Below are positions 38,146 to 45,078 of a DNA stretch of 45,078 nt, piece after piece (position 1 is the stretch's first letter; each line of letters opens with the position of its first letter). Origin of the DNA: Gordonia sp. (in: high G+C Gram-positive bacteria). GTDB taxonomy: Bacteria; Actinomycetota; Actinomycetes; Mycobacteriales; Mycobacteriaceae. The notes under the pieces were generated by a model. That model saw only the letters and a program-made list of their open reading frames with translations, was not told the origin of the DNA and did no database searches. The stretch is taken from positions 1 to 45,078 of the forward strand of contig NZ_JAAYXO010000107.1 in NCBI RefSeq assembly GCF_012515855.1, given 5' to 3'. The position numbers and the translations under genes are program-made.

Positions 38146-38925
38146 TCAGTCGCGTCCTTGGGGTAGCTGGCGGAACTCTTCCTGGGCAGGGCGATTGACT
38201 CTCGCAAGCACGCTTGCCAACTCGGCCAGCGTCTCTTCGCCGAGCATTGAAGGATCAGTGACCATCCTGGACATCAGCTCCCGCACCTCGCTGGGCGGCA
38301 GTTCTGCGATCTTCGATTCGATCTCGGCGATGTTCTCCACATCGAGGATGTCCGCGCTCCGAACCATCCTCATCTGCTCCTCGCTGAATGCGCGCGCGGC
38401 CATTGCTGCGAGATACCGGGCTTGGGCTTCTGCGCTGGACATCTTCGGGCGAGGTGCGGCTACAGCGATCTCAGCTGAGGATTGATCGGAGTCAACGGGG
38501 AGGCGGTCAGATTCGAGGGAAACGCGGTCTGCCTTCAGCGGGCGTTTTGGACGCAACTGGGACAACCGGACGCGTTGTTCGCCTACGAATGGACGAACTG
38601 ACTCCGTCCACCACTTCTTGACGTGGGGTTTGGCCCGCTCGATTCCCTTGGCCATGAACGCGATGAGCACCTCGCTGATGAGATCAGCCAGCTCTTGTTG
38701 TTCTGGGGTCAGGCGCCTTTCCTCAGCCGGAACATAAACGTGCTCTGTGACGTACTCCGTGACATAGACGGGATCGGGGTCAACCTCCTCGGCAGGGACG
38801 AACCGCGCACTTCCCTTCAAGCTGCCGTCAGCATCGAACAGGTTCTGGTGAAGCCCGCCCTCCTTCTTGCGTCCCGGGGTCAAGTCATCGTCGTCCCACT
38901 CGTAATACCCCGGAATGCGTCCCAC
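38146..38925 (-). CDS. Hypothetical protein of the conjugative element
   Basis: I do not recognise a named domain. About 259 residues from a GTG at 38925 (VGRIPGYYEWDDDDLTPGRKKEGG), which looks like the conserved beginning; the frame is open to a GTG at 39000 and this or 38958 could be the start, since none has a clear ribosome site. Visible features: an acidic stretch WDDDD, a YVTEYVTEHVYVP repeat near 55, a hydrophobic helix LADLISEVLIAFMAKGIER followed by basic residues, and a C-terminal half with helices SAEAQARYLAAMAARAFSEEQ. It is opposite in direction to the transfer genes and diverges from the gene at 39015. Confidence 0.6.
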   Translation of the reverse strand: MGRIPGYYEWDDDDLTPGRKKEGGLHQNLFDADGSLKGSARFVPAEEVDPDPVYVTEYVTEHVYVPAEERRLTPEQQELADLISEVLIAFMAKGIERAKPHVKKWWTESVRPFVGEQRVRLSQLRPKRPLKADRVSLESDRLPVDSDQSSAEIAVAAPRPKMSSAEAQARYLAAMAARAFSEEQMRMVRSADILDVENIAEIESKIAELPPSEVRELMSRMVTDPSMLGEETLAELASVLARVNRPAQEEFRQLPQGRD

Positions 38926-39014
38926 GAACCCATCGTATCGAGCGAGTTCGCGAGCCACCGGAGAAGTGGATGACTCAGCGCACCTCCCAGTCACACGCAC
39001 CAGGGAGGTCCACG

Positions 39015-39845
39015 ATGCCCACGTTCTTCGATTCGACTGCCGACGCTGCTGAGGCGTCCGAGGCGCTGCGGGGGTTGGCTCACGCGAGCCGTACGTTCGA
39101 TCAGCCCGCGCAGATGTATGGGGTGATCGGCGACCTGTCGTCGGGGATGCGGTCGCTGCGGCAGGTGCTCGATCAGATCGCCGATGTTCACGAGCGCAAG
39201 GCCGCGCATGCGTTCGACGACGACGGAAGCCACGAGGTCGGGGTGCGGGATGCGCTTGCTGCTGCGGAGGAGCTGCACCAGGCTGCGAGTCTCGTCGACC
39301 GGGCCTACGAGCGGCTCGCGGAGGGTTTCATCGCGGCCGGGCGGATCGCATGGCACCCCGACCCGGCAGTCGAGGAGGCCGCGCCGTCGAGGTGGGTCAA
39401 CGTGGTGTTCCTCCAGGGCGATGAGGCCGACAGGCCGTTGCGCATCCTCGATGAGCTGGGGCATGTCGATGCGGTGGACTACCTCGCGCAGTGGGACTAC
39501 GGGGACGAGACCACGCAGGCTGCGCTGGAGAACGGGTACGTCTACGACGAGCCCGGCGAGGGCACCAACGATCAAGTGGCGATCTCCGGCGATTACGCGC
39601 TGGTCGTTAACCCGCACCTCGGCTACGTCTCGCTGCTGCGCCGCTACATCGAACCCGGCATCGAGGCCCAGGAAGCCGAGCAGACCGGGCCGTCTCCGAT
39701 GCGGGATGGCCCGGAGTTGCTGGTGTCGTACTCCTCTCCAGGTGCTCCGAAGCCGGCCGATCTTCCGGCCTCGAAGCCGGACGGGTCGTGGTTCGAGCCG
39801 ACCAAGATCACCGCGGTCAAGCGGGCGCGGGAGCTGGGGCTGTGA
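39015..39845 (+). CDS. Hypothetical two-part protein of the transfer cluster
   Basis: 276 residues, no named family recognised. Residues 1-112 are helical (ALRGLAHASRTFDQPAQMYGVIGDL, RSLRQVLDQIADVHERKAA). Residues 127-210 look like a separate alpha/beta part, WVNVVFLQGDEADRPLRILDELGHVDAVDYL and LVVNPHLGYVSLLRRY. The join at about 113-126 is Pro/Glu/Ala-rich, as in a fused pair. GGGAGG lies 6 bases before the ATG at 39015. The stop overlaps the GTG of the VirB4-like gene, so it is the first of a translationally coupled set of four and probably has a transfer role. Confidence 0.75.
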   Translation: MPTFFDSTADAAEASEALRGLAHASRTFDQPAQMYGVIGDLSSGMRSLRQVLDQIADVHERKAAHAFDDDGSHEVGVRDALAAAEELHQAASLVDRAYERLAEGFIAAGRIAWHPDPAVEEAAPSRWVNVVFLQGDEADRPLRILDELGHVDAVDYLAQWDYGDETTQAALENGYVYDEPGEGTNDQVAISGDYALVVNPHLGYVSLLRRYIEPGIEAQEAEQTGPSPMRDGPELLVSYSSPGAPKPADLPASKPDGSWFEPTKITAVKRARELGL

Positions 39846-41326
39846 CCCAGGATCGGGAACGGCTGCACACCGCCGTTCTGGTGGCACCGTCGAAGGAACG
39901 GCGGAAGCTCCGCAAGCAGCGCCGCCGAGCAGAAGCCCGCTTGCATGCCGAGCAGCGTAAGGCTGCGCTCGGCGCTGCGAAGGCGAAGGCCGAGCAGGAG
40001 CGGGCCGAGCGGCGCGCCACGGTCTACCTGCCGAAGGCCGGCGAGCCAGGTGCCGCGCGGTTGCGGACGCCAGGCCGGTTCCGTCTGACCAGACACCAGG
40101 ACACGTCCGCCACCCTGGCGGGTGCGTATCCGTTCGTCGCCGAGGGCGGTCTCGGTGCCGATGGGGTGTTCGTGGGTCAGGACCTGTACTCGGGTGGGAG
40201 CTTCGTCTACGACCCGTGGGTGCTGTACGCACGCGGCATCATCACCGCCCCGAACGTGGTGCTGGCCGGAATCGTCGGCTCCGGGAAGTCGAGCCTCGCC
40301 AAATCGCTCTACACCCGGTCGTTGCCGTTCGGGCGGCGCGTGTACGTTCCCGGCGACCCGAAGGGCGAGCACACCGCAGTCGCCAACGCCGTCGGCGGAC
40401 GTGCCATCGTGCTCGGCCACGGCCTCAACACCCGCCTGAACCCGCTCGACGAAGGCCACCGACCAGCGGGCCTCTCCGACGAGCAGTGGACCAACACGGT
40501 TGCGGCGCGGCGTCGTGACCTGATCGGTGCGCTTGCCGAGACCGTGCTCGCGCGCGGGTTGTCGCCGTTGGAGCACACCGCGATCGACATCGCCCTGACC
40601 CAGACGGTGCGGGAGAACGACGTGCCGATCCTGCCGATGGTCGTCGATCGCATCCTTGCGCCCAGCACGGATGCCGACGGCAGGCTGGCCGAGGATGGGC
40701 GTCTGGTCGGTCACGCGCTGCGCCGGCTCGTGGCCGGTGACCTGGCCGGGCTGTTCGATGGGCCGTCCACGGTCCGGTTCGATCCGTCGTTGCCGATGAT
40801 CTCCCTCGATCTGTCGCGGGTCACGGAGAACTCGACGCTGATCTCGGTGTTGATGACGTGCTCGTCGGCGTGGATGGAGTCCGCGCTGCTCGACCCGAAC
40901 GGTGGGCAGCGGTGGGTGATCTACGACGAAGCCTGGCGGCTCATGTCCCACCCGGCGCTGTTGCGGCGGATGGACGCGCACTGGCGACTCGCGAGGCATT
41001 ACGGGATCGCGAACATGCTGATCTTCCACAAGCTCACCGACCTCGACAACGTGGGCGACCAAGGCTCGGCGATGCGGTCGCTGGCCAACTCCTTGTTGGC
41101 GAACGCGGAGACGCGGATCGTGTACCGGCAGGAGTCCGACCAGCTCGGCCCGACCGCGACCGCCCTCGGCTTGACCGGTACCGAGCAGCAGCTCTTGCCG
41201 AACCTCGGCGTCGGTCAAGGCCTGTGGCGGATCAAGGCCAGGAGCTTCGTTACCCAGCATCAGCTGCATCCGGCCGAGCTCGCCTTGTTCGACACCAGCA
41301 GCCGCGCGGCGGGAGGCCACCGATGA
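39842..41326 (+). CDS. VirB4-like conjugative transfer ATPase
   Basis: 494 residues from a GTG overlapping the previous stop (GTGA). A basic N-terminal stretch (RKLRKQRRRAEARLHAEQRK) is followed by the ATPase domain with Walker A GIVGSGKSS at 143-151 and Walker B RWVIYDEAWRLM with the DEA. PGDPKGEH and LDLSRV are typical of the VirB4/TraC group. These ATPases power pilus or channel assembly for single-stranded DNA transfer. At under 500 residues it lacks the large N-terminal part of proteobacterial VirB4, which in these elements is often supplied by the SCO6880-type protein, here a fragment only. Confidence 0.85.
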   Translation: MTQDRERLHTAVLVAPSKERRKLRKQRRRAEARLHAEQRKAALGAAKAKAEQERAERRATVYLPKAGEPGAARLRTPGRFRLTRHQDTSATLAGAYPFVAEGGLGADGVFVGQDLYSGGSFVYDPWVLYARGIITAPNVVLAGIVGSGKSSLAKSLYTRSLPFGRRVYVPGDPKGEHTAVANAVGGRAIVLGHGLNTRLNPLDEGHRPAGLSDEQWTNTVAARRRDLIGALAETVLARGLSPLEHTAIDIALTQTVRENDVPILPMVVDRILAPSTDADGRLAEDGRLVGHALRRLVAGDLAGLFDGPSTVRFDPSLPMISLDLSRVTENSTLISVLMTCSSAWMESALLDPNGGQRWVIYDEAWRLMSHPALLRRMDAHWRLARHYGIANMLIFHKLTDLDNVGDQGSAMRSLANSLLANAETRIVYRQESDQLGPTATALGLTGTEQQLLPNLGVGQGLWRIKARSFVTQHQLHPAELALFDTSSRAAGGHR

Positions 41327-41874
41327 ACCTCACCAGCCCGCGCCGATCCAACCCGAACGACGACGAGCAGCCGGTTCCGGTTGAGCTGCCGCACGTCCTC
41401 GTCATCGTCGCCGCCGACGGAACACTGACCGCGACCGTCGATGGGACACCATTCCCGGCACCCGGCGAGACCGTGTGGATGCGGGCGACGTTCGGGCCAC
41501 TGATGGATGCCATTACCAGGGACCGAACCGTCGCGGTCCGGGTGGAGGTGCGGGAGTGCGACGGGAGCGTCTTCACCGACATCATCCGCCCCCGCACACC
41601 CCGACGCGCCGCACCCGTGCCCGAGATGCCGGTGCCGGAGACACGGCGCAGTCGCCACGCACGCCGGGTGCCGCGCTTGATGGAGGTCACCGCCGACGGG
41701 TTCGTCCCCGGTGAGGATGTCGCCGTCGCTGTGATCGTGTCCCAGACCGACGCCACCGGAACCGGCGCCGCCCGCGCGCTCATCGACCTCGACCCCCTCC
41801 CCGACGCCGCCGGGCAGGAAGTCATCCTGCTCGGGCGTGTCTCGGGCACGTTCGCGGTGCGGCGGCTGACATGA
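41323..41874 (+). CDS. Hypothetical protein between VirB4-like and VirD4-like genes
   Basis: 183 residues, no family recognised. The first half (VPVELPHVLVIVAADGTLTATVDGTPF) and last part (VAVAVIVSQTDATGTGAARALIDL) look like beta-rich domains; a Pro/Arg-rich linker (RPRTPRRAAPVPEMPVPETRR) lies between. No signal peptide or membrane segment is seen. It overlaps both neighbours by four bases (ATGA), so it is tied to the transfer ATPases in expression. Confidence 0.75.
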   Translation: MNLTSPRRSNPNDDEQPVPVELPHVLVIVAADGTLTATVDGTPFPAPGETVWMRATFGPLMDAITRDRTVAVRVEVRECDGSVFTDIIRPRTPRRAAPVPEMPVPETRRSRHARRVPRLMEVTADGFVPGEDVAVAVIVSQTDATGTGAARALIDLDPLPDAAGQEVILLGRVSGTFAVRRLT

Positions 41875-43646
41875 ACCAGCGACAAGCAGGCGGCATGGGC
41901 GACGAACTCACCAACGCCGCCCTGATCGGGCTGATCGGCATGTTCGGCATCGCGCTCGTCCTGCGCGCAGCCGGCAGCATCACCGCGTTCCTCACCGGCC
42001 TGCCGCAACCAGACGCCGGCCCGGCTACGGGACTCGGGGTGCTGTTCAACCCCGCCGACCCCGCGACCGCGCTCGGTGCCGAGGGGCTCAATCCGATCCT
42101 GTACTGGCTCGTCAGTGCCGTCATGCTCGGAGGGCTCGCCGCCATCGCAGCGTGGGTCTGGATCGTGCTGCGCCGCCACACCAGGAAGACCGAGACCGAC
42201 CCGCACCGCCTCGCCGGGATCGCCACCAGCCAGGAGGTGAAGACTGCCGCGTCAGCGAAGGCACTGCTCCACCGTGCCGGGACGCTGCGGCCGTCGCTGG
42301 AATCCCCAACGCCGGAGGATGTCGGCTACCTGCTCGGAGCCAGTCGCGGCACGAAGGTGTGGGCATCGGTCGAGGACTCGATCCTGCTGATCGGTCCGCC
42401 CCGCTCTGGCAAAGGCCTGCATGTGGTCATCAACGCGATCCTCGACGCCCCCGGCGCGGTCGTCACCACCAGCACGAGGCCTGACAATCTCACCGCCACC
42501 CTCCGCGCCCGTCGCCGTCGCGGCGGGCCGGTCGCGGTGTTCGATCCCCAGCGCCTGGCCGAGGGCATCCCTGCCGGGCTGCGCTGGTCACCCGTGCGCG
42601 GCTGCCACGACCCGCTCACAGCGATGATCCGCGCCAACGGCCTCGCTGCCGCCACCGGCCTCTCCGCTGGTGGGATGGAGTCCGGTGGCTTCTGGGAAGG
42701 CAAGACCCGCACCGCGCTTCAGAGCTTGCTGCACGCCGCAGCCCTCGACGGCCGACCACCCGCCGAGCTGTTCAGATGGACCCTCGACCCCTCGGCTGCG
42801 TCTGAGGCGGTCGCGATCCTGAACTCCCATCCGAACGCGGCGATGGGGTGGGACGACTCACTGGCCGCGATGATCGACGCTGATCCCAAGACCCGCGACA
42901 GCATCTGGCAAGGCGTCTCCCTCGCACTCGGCGCCCTTGCCGACCCCCGCGTGCTCGACGCGGTGTCACCTGGGCCGCACGAGCAGTTCGACCCCGAAAC
43001 CTTCCTCACCGAACAGGGCACCCTCTACCTGCTCGCCACCGGAGCCGGGGCCGGCGCATCCGCGTCGCTGGTTGCGGCGTTCGTCGAAGACCTGATCGAG
43101 ACCGCGCGCCGACTCGCCGCCCGCTCACCCGGAGCCCGACTCGACCCACCCCTGCTGCTCGCGCTCGACGAGATCGGCAACCTCGCGCCGCTGCCGTCCC
43201 TTCCGACACTCATGGCCGAAGGCGGCGGCACCGGGATCACGACCATGCCCGTGTTGCAGTCGCTCGCCCAAGCCCGCGACCGGTGGAGCGAGCACCAGGC
43301 CGGCGCGATCTGGGACGCCAGCATTGTCAAGATCATCCTCGGCGGCGCATCCAACAGCCGCGACCTCCAAGACCTCTCCACCCTCATCGGCGAACGCGAC
43401 GAGTACACCGACAGTGTGACCCTCGGAGACCGCGGCACCCGCTCCAACCAACGCTCTGTTCGCCGCGTCCCGATCCTGCCGCCCGACCGCATCCGCACGC
43501 TGCCGTTCGGCACCGGCATCACCATGCTCCGCTCCGCACCACCCATCATCACCGACCTGCGCGCCTGGCCCACCCGACAGGATGCCACGCAACTGCGCAG
43601 CGACCGCGCCGAACTCGAAGCACTCCTGCGCCGCCCCGCACCCTGA
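41871..43646 (+). CDS. Type IV coupling protein (VirD4/TraG family)
   Basis: 591 residues. Two N-terminal membrane helices (about 15-42 and 76-100) anchor it; the cytoplasmic domain has Walker A GPPRSGKGLH at 175-184 and Walker B LLLALDEIGNLAPLPSLPTLMAEGGG, the latter a hallmark of this group. TTSTRPDNL after Walker A and the late segment LGGASNSRDLQDLSTLIGERD are also typical. Such proteins bring the relaxase-bound DNA strand to the transfer channel, so a relaxase is expected nearby; none is inside the window. The gene is intact and coupled to the gene before it. Confidence 0.9.
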   Translation: MNQRQAGGMGDELTNAALIGLIGMFGIALVLRAAGSITAFLTGLPQPDAGPATGLGVLFNPADPATALGAEGLNPILYWLVSAVMLGGLAAIAAWVWIVLRRHTRKTETDPHRLAGIATSQEVKTAASAKALLHRAGTLRPSLESPTPEDVGYLLGASRGTKVWASVEDSILLIGPPRSGKGLHVVINAILDAPGAVVTTSTRPDNLTATLRARRRRGGPVAVFDPQRLAEGIPAGLRWSPVRGCHDPLTAMIRANGLAAATGLSAGGMESGGFWEGKTRTALQSLLHAAALDGRPPAELFRWTLDPSAASEAVAILNSHPNAAMGWDDSLAAMIDADPKTRDSIWQGVSLALGALADPRVLDAVSPGPHEQFDPETFLTEQGTLYLLATGAGAGASASLVAAFVEDLIETARRLAARSPGARLDPPLLLALDEIGNLAPLPSLPTLMAEGGGTGITTMPVLQSLAQARDRWSEHQAGAIWDASIVKIILGGASNSRDLQDLSTLIGERDEYTDSVTLGDRGTRSNQRSVRRVPILPPDRIRTLPFGTGITMLRSAPPIITDLRAWPTRQDATQLRSDRAELEALLRRPAP

Positions 43647-43725
43647 CGACTCTGGGTGCCGGGGCGCACCTGCCTGACACAGCGACTACATGCAGCTGGT
43701 CGCCCGAGTTCAGGAGGACGCCATC

Positions 43726-44166
43726 ATGGCCATTCGCACCCACCAGTCCATCTCCGGTTTCGTTGCTTCGGACCCGCAGCTCAGTCAGACCGAACGCGGC
43801 GACGCACGCCTCTACTTGAAGGTCGGGATCGAGCACTACCGCAAGGAACCCGACAACACCTTCACGCAGTTGGAGACGACCTTCCACGACCTCATCGCGT
43901 ATCGCGGTGCCGCCGAGCAGGGGGCTGAGCGTCTGACCAAGGGCGACAACATCATCGCCGACGGAAGGGTGCGCGACTACTCCTACGAGCGGAACGGCCA
44001 GCGGTACGAAGGCGAGGAGTTCATCGCGACTCGCATCGGTCACGACCTCGCCCGCACGCGCTACGAGGTGGATCGCACCGAGCGGTCTGCGGCCGGGCGC
44101 GACTCAGCCGCCTTCGCTGCACCTCAGCAGGCCGCAGCGCCGAGCGCGACCGCAATCGGGATGTGA
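43726..44166 (+). CDS. ssb: Single-stranded DNA-binding protein
   Basis: 146 residues with an OB-fold: ISGFVASDPQLSQTERGDARLYLKVGIEHY, TFHDLIAYRGAAEQGAERLTKGDNIIADGRVRDYSY and GQRYEGEEFIATRIGHDLAR correspond to the strands of bacterial SSB (family patterns of the type F-L-V-A and W-F-x-V replaced by F-H-D-L-I-A-Y). It is diverged from the chromosomal SSB pattern and has no acidic C-terminal tip (ends SATAIGM). Presumably it coats the transferred strand. ATG at 43726 has AGGAGG 7 bases before it; a start at 43690 was rejected for lack of a ribosome site. Confidence 0.85.
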   Translation: MAIRTHQSISGFVASDPQLSQTERGDARLYLKVGIEHYRKEPDNTFTQLETTFHDLIAYRGAAEQGAERLTKGDNIIADGRVRDYSYERNGQRYEGEEFIATRIGHDLARTRYEVDRTERSAAGRDSAAFAAPQQAAAPSATAIGM

Positions 44167-44175
44167 GCAGGCATC

Positions 44176-44727
44176 ATGACCGATCAGTTTCCTGAGCACG
44201 ATGACATGCCACCCGAGCCGGTCCTGGCGGCACCCCGGTTCGACACACCTGAGCCGCCGCACCCGGTCAACTGGAATCTCCTCACCGCGAACGATCTGGA
44301 AGCCGAGCTGCTCGAACTGAATCGCTGGGTGGACTGGCTCCGTCGTACATACGGTCTTCCAGCCAGCGTCGTGCCGCCGTACTGGCACCGCCACCCCGAA
44401 CTCCTGTGGGAGCTGTCCGCGCTGCACCTTCACTGGCTGTGCGCCTACGACCCCGACCAGAACGGCTCCGCCCCACTCGGCTGGCACCGCGACTTCGCCG
44501 ATGCCCGCGCCAGGCTCCGCGATTGGGTGGCCGCCTGCGGAACACGCCTCGACCGCGACCGACCGACACGACAGACGAGCTGGCCGGGCGAAGACCCCGC
44601 ACACCCCATCGAGGACTCGCCGATCACCGACCGCGACGAAGACTTCGTCCGGTTCGTCCTGGACGAGGTCGCGGCGCCAAGAGGCAGAGGACGCCTTCTT
44701 CGCCGCTGCCGACCCGGAGACGGGTGA
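44176..44727 (+). CDS. DUF4913-type protein, C-terminus probably frameshifted
   Basis: 183 residues in the open frame. WVDWLRRTYGLPASVVPPYWHRHPELLWELSALHLHWLCAYDP (read as WVDWLRRTYGLPASVVPP and HPELLWELSALHLHW) matches the DUF4913 family of actinobacterial conjugative elements, whose function is not known. The frame ends RGRGRLLRRCRPGDG, which looks unlike protein of this family. In another frame the last 20 codons read EAEDAFFAAADPETGEV and stop at 44734, 3 bases before the next ATG; this looks like the true end. A one-base gain (or two-base loss) near 44672-44683 would explain it. Confidence 0.7.
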   Translation: MTDQFPEHDDMPPEPVLAAPRFDTPEPPHPVNWNLLTANDLEAELLELNRWVDWLRRTYGLPASVVPPYWHRHPELLWELSALHLHWLCAYDPDQNGSAPLGWHRDFADARARLRDWVAACGTRLDRDRPTRQTSWPGEDPAHPIEDSPITDRDEDFVRFVLDEVAAPRGRGRLLRRCRPGDG

Positions 44728-44737
44728 GGTGTGAGTC

Positions 44738-44944
44738 ATGGCTCGCCGCTACGCACGGAAGACCGGGCAACGCCAGCAGAGCGAGCGCGAGCTGACGATC
44801 CGCGCCGACTTCCACGATCCGCCCGACCTGGACAAGCTCAGTGAACTGCTGATCCGTATGGCGCTCCAGCAGTCGGGCTCGTGCCGTTCGGAAGATGCGA
44901 CTCGACCGAAACGTCCCCGTGCTTCGGCGGGCTCGTCGTCGTAG
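44738..44944 (+). CDS. Small hypothetical protein of the conjugative element
   Basis: 68 residues, no family recognised. Basic N-terminus (MARRYARKTGQRQQSERELTIRA) and a helix DPPDLDKLSELLIRMALQQ, then a Ser/Arg-rich tail ending at TAG 44942-44944. GTGAG precedes the ATG at 44738 by about 4 bases. It lies where DUF4913 genes are commonly followed by a short ORF in such elements; this is a statement from memory of gene order. Confidence 0.6.
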   Translation: MARRYARKTGQRQQSERELTIRADFHDPPDLDKLSELLIRMALQQSGSCRSEDATRPKRPRASAGSSS

Positions 44945-45078
44945 AATGAAGACATCCGCCGCGGATGGCGGATGTTGTGGTCCTAGCGCTTCGCCACCAC
45001 GGCGAGGCAAAGCAAACGTGGCCGACTCGGCCTAGTCCTACAGCCTTCGGGCTCTTCTCACGATCAACATCCGCCTTC
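44945..45078. other. Hairpin-rich non-coding end of the window
   Basis: No protein or tRNA is seen. ACATCCGCC (44952-44960) pairs with GGCGGATGT (44967-44975), and the sequence AACATCCGCC recurs at 45066-45075. AGCCTTCGGGCT (45042-45053) is a hairpin with a stable TTCG loop. Two CCTAG words (44982-44986, 45031-45035) flank the middle. It could be a terminator, a regulatory RNA, or an origin-of-transfer-like region; the last is suggested only by the position in a transfer cluster. Confidence 0.5.

Larger units (their letters stand above)
34596..45078. mobile_element. Decayed integrative/conjugative element (right end outside window)
   Basis: The content changes abruptly from housekeeping genes to transfer genes after the hairpin at 34586. 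It holds an HTH/recombinase-tail protein, a truncated TrlF-like ATPase, a truncated SCO6880-type protein, a VirB4-like ATPase, a VirD4/TraG coupling protein, SSB and DUF4913, an order typical of actinobacterial T4SS-type elements. No integrase, relaxase or PrgI-like gene is in view. Two genes are cut and one is frameshifted, so this copy looks partly disabled. The left boundary is inferred from gene content; no attachment repeat could be tested because the right end is missing. Confidence 0.8.

Overview
The window comes from a high-GC actinomycete, most likely of the order Mycobacteriales and close to Gordonia, Tsukamurella or Williamsia. The evidence is a mycobacterial-type 14-gene nuo operon, a receiver-domain protein resembling Rv3143 nearby, a monomeric NADP-isocitrate dehydrogenase, an ECF42-type sigma factor paired with a DGPF/YCII protein, and strong G/C preference at third codon positions. 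The genus is an inference from gene content; there is no rRNA gene to confirm it.

Region 1 (1-16037): the tail of a NUDIX hydrolase gene, then the whole nuo operon for respiratory complex I. It runs nuoA to nuoN on the minus strand, mostly with 4-base stop/start overlaps. The notable defect is in nuoB: its reading frame is interrupted by an in-frame TAG at 15226-15228, where the family has Gln. This separates the tandem cysteines of the N2 cluster from the other two cysteines. An ATG follows the TAG directly.

Region 2 (16146-21507): thiolase and acyl-CoA dehydrogenase genes facing away from each other, a TetR regulator, then a minus-strand group of three: a gamma-glutamylcyclotransferase-like protein, a PdxY-type kinase, and an orphan receiver-domain protein with a degenerate active site.

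Region 3 (21607-25420): a compact DNA-alkylation repair cluster: two O6-alkylguanine methyltransferases with a small ECF sigma factor between them, then AlkB, Tag (3-methyladenine glycosylase I, lacking most zinc ligands) and an AlkA-like glycosylase. Most junctions overlap by four bases. No Ada regulatory domain is present, so the sigma factor is the obvious candidate regulator.

Region 4 (25447-34346): an AI-2E-family membrane protein, monomeric isocitrate dehydrogenase followed by a perfect hairpin terminator, an orphan methyltransferase, the ECF42 sigma/DGPF pair, and aconitase. Two large hairpins lie upstream of aconitase.

Region 5 (about 34596-45078, running off the right edge): a decayed integrative/conjugative element. 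It holds a small HTH protein that may be the tail of a recombinase, a 5'-truncated TrlF-like PHP/ATPase gene of lower GC joined head-to-head to a 5'-truncated SCO6880-type transfer gene, then a conjugation cluster with a VirB4-like ATPase, a VirD4/TraG coupling protein, SSB and a DUF4913 protein with a probable frameshift. The window ends in a hairpin-rich non-coding stretch. No integrase, relaxase, tRNA, rRNA or CRISPR array was seen.
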